Shown here piece after piece: positions 40,979-46,697 of a stretch of DNA of 46,697 bases (position 1 is its first letter; the number at the start of each line of letters is the position of its first letter). A program made the position numbers and the translations under genes. A model generated the notes under the pieces. That model saw only the letters and a program-made list of their open reading frames with translations, was not told where the DNA came from and did no database searches. Where the stretch lies: assembly GCA_003167255.1 (NCBI GenBank), contig PMTR01000165.1, positions 1,168 to 47,864 on the forward strand, written 5' to 3'. The stretch is from Bryobacterales bacterium. Lineage in GTDB: Bacteria; Acidobacteriota; Terriglobia; Bryobacterales; Bryobacteraceae.

Positions 40979-43809
40979 CGCCGCAGCGCTGGGCGCGCAT
41001 CAAGGAGATCTTCGGGGCCACGTTCGAGCAGCCCGAAGGGAAGCGCGCCGCGTTCCTCGATTCCGCCTGCGATGGCGACGCGGAATTGCGCGCGGAGGTG
41101 GAGCGGATGCTGGCGGGGAACGCAGAGCCGAGCTGGCAAAGTCCGGCCGCGAAATTGTTCACCGTCTCCGCCGAGTTGGCGCCCGGTGACACGGTAGCGC
41201 AGTACCGCATAGAGGCCAAGCTCGGCGAAGGCGGCATGGGGGCTGTGTACCGTGCTTACGACACGCAACTCAGCCGGCCGGTAGCGCTCAAGGTCCTCCC
41301 GCCGGAGTACGCCTCCGACCCTGAACGGCGGGAGCGACTGCTCCGCGAAGCCCGCGCCGCTTCCGCGCTGAATCACCCGAACATTGTTGGCATTCATGAG
41401 GTCGGCTCCGACAATGGAGTGGATTTCATCGTCATGGACTTCATCGAGGGGAAGTCCCTGGGTGAGATCATCCCTGACAAGGGCTTGCCGCTGGGGAAGG
41501 CCCTGGACTACGCCGTGCAGATCGCCGGCGGGCTGGCCAAGGCCCACTCGTCCGGCGTGATCCATCGCGATCTCAAACCCGGCAACATCATGCTGACCGG
41601 CGATGGCCTGGTGAAGCTGTTGGATTTCGGTCTGGCCCGGCGCGTGGAACTGGCGGAGGTACACGACACCACCCTGACGGTGGAAGGCGCGATCCTGGGC
41701 ACGCCTGCGTACATGTCTCCGGAGCAGGCCCAGGGCAAACCGGTGGATGCCCGCTCGGACGTCTTCAGTTTCGGTTCGGTGCTCTACCAGATGGTCACGG
41801 GACACCAGGCATTTGAGAAAGCCTCGCTCATTTCCACCCTGGCGGCGGTGGTCGAACAGGAACCCCGGCCGCTGCCGCCCGGCGTGCCCCGCGATCTCGC
41901 AAAAGTCATCGGGCGCTGCCTGCGCAAAGACCCCGCGCGCCGCTTCCAGCACATGGACGACGTGAAGGTGGAGATGGAGGATCTGAAGGCGGAATCGGAT
42001 CCCCGGTTCCAGGGCAGCTCGCCACCCGAGCCGCGCCGCTCGCGGCGAAAGCTCTGGTTGGCCGCCGTCGCAGCCGCGGCGCTGCTGCTGTTAGCCGCCG
42101 GGCTGGTCTGGCTCGCGCCCAAGCATCACGGCATCGAGAACTACCGTTACACGCCTATCGAAATCTCGCGGGAGAGCCCGAGAGACCCTACATGGGCTCC
42201 CGATGGGAAGGCGTTCTCCTATTCCGCTCTCGTGGATGGTAAGGCGCAGGCCTTCGTCCGATACGTGAATTCGTCCACGGCGTCTCAGGTCACGCATGAG
42301 GCAGGCGGAGCACAGCCGGCCGGATGGTCGCCGGACAGCAAGCGTATATTCATTGCCGGGAAGAACCCCCAGGGCGATAAACCGCCGTTGGCGTTGTTTT
42401 CCCTCTCCGTCACCGGCGGCGAACCCGAGTTGGTTATGCCGGTCGATGCCGTGACGGCAAGCATTTCCCCGGATGGCAGGGTTCAGACGGTGATGCGAAA
42501 GGAAGAGGACGGCACCTATTCCGTTGCCACTTCGTCGCCGGTCGATTCTCCTCTGAGACGCTATTCACCCGCGCCTTTCGAGACCAAGCATTTTGCCAAC
42601 TACCCGAGCCTCGGGCTATCGCCCGATGGCTCCCGAATCCTATACTTCTTGAAGCGAGACGGCCAGGAGCAGGCGTGGAGCATTCCTTTTCCGGCGGGAA
42701 GTGGGATTCCGAAGCAGGTCCTGAAAGACCTCCCGCATTATGGCGGTACGCCGGAATTCTCCTGGTTTCCCGACAGCCGGCACATCGCGATTTCGCTCCA
42801 ACAGCACCAGGGAGATGCTTCCCACCTCTGGATCGCCGACACCGTCACTGGCAGCCGCACGCCGCTGACCACGGGTTTATCCGATGAGCTCGTGGTGGCA
42901 GTCTCTCCCAGCGGCAAGCAGGTCCTGTTCGGGGAATTGACCGCTGATTACAAACTCGTCTCCGCGTCGTTGGCGGACGCTTCTGTCCGCACGTTAATCT
43001 CGTCGCAACGGCCTGTGGGGATGCCTTTATGGGCGCGAAAATCGGAAAAGTTCGCCTACCAGACGGATCGCACCGGCGAGCCGGAGATCTGGCTGCACGA
43101 GGGCGATGGATCCGAGCGTCCGCTCGTAACTCCAGCCATGTTTCCAGCCGGGACCACCATCTGGTGGATGAACCCTGCGCTTTCCCCCGCGGGCGACCGC
43201 CTGGCATACACATGGCTTTCCACCAAAGGCGAGAATGACATCTGGATCTCCTCCCTGGCGGGTGGTCCTCCCGTTCGCCTCACGACCACGAGCGAGACGG
43301 AGAAGATGGCTTCCTGGTCGCCAGACGGCGGACGCATTGTCTATCTCCGAGCTTCCAAGGACGGAACCACTTCTATCATGCTCTGCAAGACCAGCGGCCA
43401 GGCCACCCCCATTGAGCTCCGTTCAAAAGTCACTCAATATCTGCCCGACTGGTCCCCCACCGGCGAGTGGATTTCCTTTGCTGACCCTTCGGGCTGGAAT
43501 CTCATCTCCCCCGACGGCAAGTCCACGCGCGCTCTCGGGAAAATCGCAACTCCACACCTGACCTTTTCAAAAGGCGGCCAGACCCTCTACGGAATCCGCG
43601 CCGAAAAGGATCATCAGTACCTCTTCTCCCTCAGCCTCGCCGGAGACCGGATGAAAACCATCGGGGATGTGGGAACCGAGTTCGTGCCTCGCAGCTATTT
43701 GACTCCTGGCATTCGCCTCAGCCTCTCTCCCGACGGCAAGAGCATTCTCTATCCCAGTTACTCCATGAAAACCAGCCTCTGGATGCTGGAAGGCTTCGAC
43801 CCACCCTAA
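40975..43809 (+). CDS. Ser/Thr protein kinase with PD40 beta-propeller, copy 2
   Basis: 944 residues from the ATG at 40975; the open frame further upstream runs through the fragments. The first ~48 residues nearly equal copy 1. The kinase domain has LGEGGMGAVYRAYD, VALKVLPPEYASDPERR (K106), IHRDLKPGNIM (D199), LLDFGLA (217-219) and YMSPEQAQGKP. It keeps the stretch lost in copy 1. One membrane helix follows (LAAVAAAALLLLAAGLVWLA), then a PD40 propeller with many SPDG motifs, ending SLWMLEGFDPP. Probably a membrane sensor kinase. Its sigma partner upstream is destroyed, so it may act alone or with the sigma factor at 36 kb. Confidence 0.88.
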   Translation: MTPQRWARIKEIFGATFEQPEGKRAAFLDSACDGDAELRAEVERMLAGNAEPSWQSPAAKLFTVSAELAPGDTVAQYRIEAKLGEGGMGAVYRAYDTQLSRPVALKVLPPEYASDPERRERLLREARAASALNHPNIVGIHEVGSDNGVDFIVMDFIEGKSLGEIIPDKGLPLGKALDYAVQIAGGLAKAHSSGVIHRDLKPGNIMLTGDGLVKLLDFGLARRVELAEVHDTTLTVEGAILGTPAYMSPEQAQGKPVDARSDVFSFGSVLYQMVTGHQAFEKASLISTLAAVVEQEPRPLPPGVPRDLAKVIGRCLRKDPARRFQHMDDVKVEMEDLKAESDPRFQGSSPPEPRRSRRKLWLAAVAAAALLLLAAGLVWLAPKHHGIENYRYTPIEISRESPRDPTWAPDGKAFSYSALVDGKAQAFVRYVNSSTASQVTHEAGGAQPAGWSPDSKRIFIAGKNPQGDKPPLALFSLSVTGGEPELVMPVDAVTASISPDGRVQTVMRKEEDGTYSVATSSPVDSPLRRYSPAPFETKHFANYPSLGLSPDGSRILYFLKRDGQEQAWSIPFPAGSGIPKQVLKDLPHYGGTPEFSWFPDSRHIAISLQQHQGDASHLWIADTVTGSRTPLTTGLSDELVVAVSPSGKQVLFGELTADYKLVSASLADASVRTLISSQRPVGMPLWARKSEKFAYQTDRTGEPEIWLHEGDGSERPLVTPAMFPAGTTIWWMNPALSPAGDRLAYTWLSTKGENDIWISSLAGGPPVRLTTTSETEKMASWSPDGGRIVYLRASKDGTTSIMLCKTSGQATPIELRSKVTQYLPDWSPTGEWISFADPSGWNLISPDGKSTRALGKIATPHLTFSKGGQTLYGIRAEKDHQYLFSLSLAGDRMKTIGDVGTEFVPRSYLTPGIRLSLSPDGKSILYPSYSMKTSLWMLEGFDPP

Positions 43810-43916
43810 CGGCCGCAAAAGGGGACGGACGCATTTCTTGCCAGACCCGTAGAACACGCTCCATGCCAAGCTCTTGCTGGGTTGAGGGCTGGTCCCCCAT
43901 AGAGGAGTTAGATAGC

Positions 43917-43948
43917 TTCGGTCTTTGTGCTTGCAATGCTATCATTGC
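43917..43948 (+). promoter_or_regulatory. Antitoxin promoter and operator palindrome
   Basis: The perfect palindrome GCAATG-CTAT-CATTGC (43933-43948) ends three bases before the FitA-like ATG. It contains the extended -10 TGCTATCAT (TATCAT at 43940-43945). A weak -35 (TTCGGT) is at 43917-43922. Transcription would start at about the ATG, so the message may be leaderless. FitAB/VapBC complexes are known to bind such palindromes. A second copy lies at 39976-39991. Confidence 0.6.
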
Positions 43949-43951
43949 TGT

Positions 43952-44200
43952 ATGGCCAGCATCACGATTCGCAAGTTGGATGACGCAGTGAAGTCGCGGT
44001 TGCGCATCCGTGCAGCCCGCCACGGCCGCTCCATGGAAGAAGAGGCGCGGGAAATCCTCAAGGTTGCGGTGACAAAGAAAGCATCACAAACGCTGAATCT
44101 GGCGGAATCGATCCGCCGGCATATCGTCCCGCTCGGGGGCGTGGATCTCGCCCTTCCTTCACGCCAAGCAGTCCGGCGGCCTCCCGCACTCACCAGATGA
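43952..44200 (+). CDS. FitA/VapB-like ribbon-helix-helix antitoxin
   Basis: 82 residues, MASITIRKLDDAVKSRLRIR then AARHGRSMEEEAREIL. This is the Arc/MetJ-type ribbon-helix-helix of FitA-like 'plasmid stability' antitoxins; the C-terminal part would block the toxin. The start is the ATG at 43952; a longer GTG frame from 43925 runs through the operator. It overlaps the toxin start by four bases. It probably represses its own promoter with the toxin. Confidence 0.85.
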   Translation: MASITIRKLDDAVKSRLRIRAARHGRSMEEEAREILKVAVTKKASQTLNLAESIRRHIVPLGGVDLALPSRQAVRRPPALTR

Positions 44201-44616
44201 TCGTCATCGATACGAATGTCTTGTCTGAAACTCTGAAGCCTGTGCCCTCAGGCGTCGTCCTCGGTTGGCTGGCATTCCAGGAGCCCATGTCGGTTTTCAT
44301 CACGGCGATCACTCAGGCGGAAGTGCTCTACGGAGTCGAAGTGCTGCCCGCGGGCAAACGCCGTACGCGCCTGCACACCGCGATCGAGAATCTGTTCGCG
44401 AGGGAATTTCAAGGCCGAATCCTCTCGTTCGACGAGGACTCCGCGCGCGTGTTCCCGAAGATCGTAGCCCATCGAGAGGCCATGGGCCGTCCCATCTCGC
44501 AATTCGACGCCATGATCGCATCGATCTGCCGTTCCCGCCGTGCCGCCATCGCAACGCGCGACGTCGATGACTTCGAGCATTGTGGAGTTCCCATCATCAA
44601 TCCCTGGAAGGAATAA
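44197..44616 (+). CDS. FitB/VapC-like PIN-domain toxin
   Basis: 139 residues. PIN-domain acidic residues are in place: MIVIDTNVLSE (D5), ITQAEVLYGVEVLP (E42), PISQFDAMIASICR and AAIATRDVDDFEHCGVPIIN. It is a predicted Mg-dependent RNase, kept inactive by the antitoxin encoded just upstream. The ATGA overlap ensures balanced synthesis. All expected residues are present, so the pair looks functional. Confidence 0.87.
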   Translation: MIVIDTNVLSETLKPVPSGVVLGWLAFQEPMSVFITAITQAEVLYGVEVLPAGKRRTRLHTAIENLFAREFQGRILSFDEDSARVFPKIVAHREAMGRPISQFDAMIASICRSRRAAIATRDVDDFEHCGVPIINPWKE

Positions 44617-44629
44617 GGTGAGTCTCTTT

Positions 44630-44748
44630 GTGGGGCGGGCAATCCTGCCCGCAGCCGCCTTTTAGGCGGCTTTTTCGCGCGGTGCGCGAGTCTTTGGAGC
44701 CGCAGTCGCCGGCTGAAAGCCGGCGGCAGCCAGGATTGGCTGCCCCAC
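44630..44748. repeat. 119-bp MITE-like palindromic element
   Basis: Ends GTGGGGCGGGCAATCCTGCC and, inverted, GTGGGGCAGCCAATCCTGGC. Inside are the hairpins GCCGCC-TTTTA-GGCGGC and GCCGGC-TGAAA-GCCGGC. CTTT on the left and AAAG on the right extend the symmetry. It is homologous to 25587-25706 in the opposite orientation. Confidence 0.8.
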
Positions 44749-44791
44749 AAAGCGGCGGAGCCGCAACCAATGATGAGATAACGCCAAGCGT

Positions 44792-44828
44792 CGACACGAG
44801 TGTCGCCGCGGCACGCACGAGTGCGTGC
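44792..44828. repeat. Two adjacent hairpins with GA loops
   Basis: CGACAC-GA-GTGTCG (44792-44805) and GCACGCAC-GA-GTGCGTGC (44811-44828). They lie downstream of both convergent genes and may act in termination or be another repeat family. Confidence 0.5.
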
Positions 44829-44885
44829 GCCACGGGAGCCACGAAATCTTCGCAGCGTTCGAAGGAATTGAAGAGGTGTAATACC

Positions 44886-45524
44886 CTACGCCGGCTTCAA
44901 ACACTCCGCGATTTCTTTTTCTTCGATGGCCCCGGTCTTGATGACGCGCCAGAAGGGCTCGGTGATATCGACGGTGGTCGAGCCCGGGCCGTTGCAGATG
45001 CCGCCATCCACTACCAGGTCGACGCGGCCGTCCATCATGCCGAAGACATCGATGCCGCTATGGCACGTGGGATGGCCGGAGATGTTGGCGCTGGTGGCGA
45101 TGAGCGGCTGGTTCACCATCTCGATGAGTTTGTTGGCGATTACGGAGCGCGAGCGGCGGAGTGCCAGGCGGCCGGTGTTGCCGGTCACCTTGAGCGGGAT
45201 TTTAGCCGCAGCCGGCACGATGATGGTGAGCGGGCCGGGCCAGAAGCGCCGCGCCAGCAGGTAGAAACGGTTGTTCAACTCCCCGGCCAGTTCTTCGGCC
45301 GCGACGGTGCCCCCGATCAGGATCGGCAGCGAACGGTGCGGCTCGCGGCCTTTGGCGGTGAAAACCTGCGTGACGGCGCGAAGGTTGAACGGATCGGCCA
45401 CCAGGGTGTAGAGAGCGTCGGTGGGGATGGCGACAACATTGCCGCGGCGTACGGCGGCGGCGGCACGTTCCAGCACTTCAGGCTGCGGGTTTTCGGGATT
45501 GATCTCGACCAGGTCGGTAGCCAT
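44886..45524 (-). CDS. tsaC: L-threonylcarbamoyladenylate synthase (TsaC/Sua5/YrdC)
   Basis: 212 residues. The YrdC-domain marks are NVVAIPTDALYTLVADPFNL, FTAKGREPHRSLPILI, FWPGPLTIIVP and LIATSANISGHP. The enzyme makes threonylcarbamoyl-AMP from threonine, bicarbonate and ATP for the t6A modification of tRNAs reading ANN codons. The usual K-R sequence reads K-G-R here. It follows the methionine-cycle gene by 16 bases in the same direction. Confidence 0.88.
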   Translation of the reverse strand: MATDLVEINPENPQPEVLERAAAAVRRGNVVAIPTDALYTLVADPFNLRAVTQVFTAKGREPHRSLPILIGGTVAAEELAGELNNRFYLLARRFWPGPLTIIVPAAAKIPLKVTGNTGRLALRRSRSVIANKLIEMVNQPLIATSANISGHPTCHSGIDVFGMMDGRVDLVVDGGICNGPGSTTVDITEPFWRVIKTGAIEEKEIAECLKPA

Positions 45525-45540
45525 GCTTTGGGTCTCGGCT

Positions 45541-46697
45541 TCAGCGTGGGCCTATGGCCTCGGCAACGTCCAGCGCCATCTGGTAGCGGCCGAACGGCGC
45601 ACTTAATTGTACGCCCTGGACCATGCCGCGGACACGCGTCACCATTTCGCGGGCGATATTGACGCCTTCTTCCCGGGCTTTTTCGGCGTTGTCGACGCGG
45701 CGCATCCGCTCCATGAAATACTCGGGCACGGGCACGCGCAGCTCGTTGACCATGAATTCGGCGTTGCGGTAGCTGGTGAGCGGCCAGATACCGCAGATCA
45801 CCGGGATCTTGACGTGAGCGATGCGCTTGAGGAAGGCCTCCAGAAGATCCAGGTCAAAGACCGGCTGCGTGACCACATATTCGGCGCCGGCTTCCACTTT
45901 CCAATCGAAGCGGCGGATCTCTTCGTCCATGTTCATCGCGCCGGGGTTGGCTCCCACCCCGATCAACAGGGCAGTCTGCGAGCCCATCGGGTTGCCGCCG
46001 ATATCCAGGCCGTGGTTGAGGTTGTTGACGATGTTGACCAGGCCGATGGCGTCCACGTCGAAGACCGCCGTCGCGTCGGGATAGAGGCCCATGCGGGGCG
46101 GGTCGCCGGTGATGCAGATGAGGTTGTGGACGCCGGCAGCGTGCGTTCCCAATAGTTCCGATTGAATGCCGAGAATGTTGCGGTCTCGGCAGCAGAAGTG
46201 GTTGACAGCCTCGATGCCGGCGTGCTGCTGGATGAGCTGGCAGGTGACCTGGGCACTCATCCGCGCGCTGGCGCGGGGTCCGTCGGGAACGTTGATGCAG
46301 TCGATGCCGGCTTCGGCGCAGCGGCGCGCGCCGGCGATTTCGAGCGACGCGTCCACGCCGCGCGGCGGCAGAATCTCCACGAACGAGACGAACTTCCCTT
46401 CCGCCAACCGGGCGCCGAGCTTCGATTTCCGCGCCGCCGGAACGGGAGCCAGCGCGTGCACTTTGGCTTGCGGCTCTTCTACGGTGACCGCCAGCTTTTT
46501 TTGCAACGGCTGCAGCGAACGCGTCTCCGAGCGAATCAGCTTGATGTGATCGGGCGTGGTGCCGCAGCATCCGCCGATGATCTTGACGCCGGCCCACAGC
46601 AGGCGGCGGGCGTATTGCGCCATGTACTCCGGCGAGCAGAGATAAATGTTGCGGCCTTCCACGCGCGTGGGCAGCCCGGCGTTGGGCATGGCGCTCA
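45541..46697 (-). CDS. Homocysteine S-methyltransferase / methylenetetrahydrofolate reductase, partial
   Basis: The 5' end lies beyond the window; S-A precedes M-P-N-A-G in the same frame, so the ATG at 46689 is not the start. The visible N-terminal part (GLPTRVEGRNIYLCSPEYMA, IIGGCCGTTPDHIKLI) is the end of a homocysteine S-methyltransferase domain with its zinc Cys-Cys. The rest is MetF-like: FVEILPPRGVDASLE, DGPRASARMSAQVTC, NLICITGDPPRMGLYPDATA and EYVVTQPVFDLDLLEAFLKR. This is the YitJ type of bifunctional enzyme, making methyl-THF and possibly methionine. Confidence 0.88.
   Translation of the reverse strand, partial: SAMPNAGLPTRVEGRNIYLCSPEYMAQYARRLLWAGVKIIGGCCGTTPDHIKLIRSETRSLQPLQKKLAVTVEEPQAKVHALAPVPAARKSKLGARLAEGKFVSFVEILPPRGVDASLEIAGARRCAEAGIDCINVPDGPRASARMSAQVTCQLIQQHAGIEAVNHFCCRDRNILGIQSELLGTHAAGVHNLICITGDPPRMGLYPDATAVFDVDAIGLVNIVNNLNHGLDIGGNPMGSQTALLIGVGANPGAMNMDEEIRRFDWKVEAGAEYVVTQPVFDLDLLEAFLKRIAHVKIPVICGIWPLTSYRNAEFMVNELRVPVPEYFMERMRRVDNAEKAREEGVNIAREMVTRVRGMVQGVQLSAPFGRYQMALDVAEAIGPR

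Overview
The window looks like chromosomal DNA of a high-GC Acidobacteriota of the Bryobacterales/Solibacter type. The evidence is family content: a secreted TIGR03437 protein, a sigma factor of the acidobacterial ECF type, two Ser/Thr kinases with PD40 propellers, an Oar-like TonB receptor with a carboxypeptidase-regulatory domain, and many short palindromic repeats. The taxon is inferred, not proved. I saw no rRNA, tRNA, CRISPR array or intact transposase gene.

Layout. 1-5.5 kb is an exopolysaccharide/O-antigen locus: GT4 glycosyltransferase, polymerase/ligase and chain-length protein on the minus strand, and a divergent polymerase/ligase with a TPR-like tail. 5.5-6.9 kb holds repeats and the TIGR03437 protein. 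6.9-9.9 kb is the most interesting part: a two-gene minus-strand operon with a TIR-TM-FGE-fold protein followed by a TRPM-like SLOG (LSDAT) domain fused to a SLATT/DUF4231 membrane module. By logic it resembles Thoeris (a TIR makes a nucleotide signal, a SLOG protein senses it), but with a membrane effector. Divergent from it, 10.0-14.8 kb holds a lactone-oxidase-like flavoenzyme and a very long GMC oxidoreductase. 15.0-17.4 kb is a decayed amino-sugar locus (frameshifted GT2, acetyltransferase, aminotransferase fused to a stump of an epimerase gene). 17.8-23 kb carries unrecognised genes, a stand-alone SLOG-like protein and a metallophosphoesterase.

23.1-31.2 kb: a nucleotidyltransferase-MFS fusion, the TonB receptor translationally coupled to an HprK-like kinase, and a GT4 gene. 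31.5-35.9 kb: glycolate oxidase subunits GlcE and GlcF behind a small membrane protein, a DUF72 protein and a secreted metzincin. 36.0-44.6 kb: an ECF sigma factor, a HicB-like protein and two PD40 kinases. The kinases are separated by toxin-antitoxin remnants and gene fragments and followed by an intact FitAB-type pair. 44.9 kb to the end: threonylcarbamoyl-AMP synthase and a partial homocysteine methyltransferase/methylenetetrahydrofolate reductase.

Several short repeat families run through the window. Most share GTGGGGC ends and form 91-120 bp inverted-repeat elements or 27-bp solo arms. One arm lies in frame inside the MFS gene. A second family (two hairpins plus a tandem heptamer) begins exactly at the stop codon of two unrelated genes.
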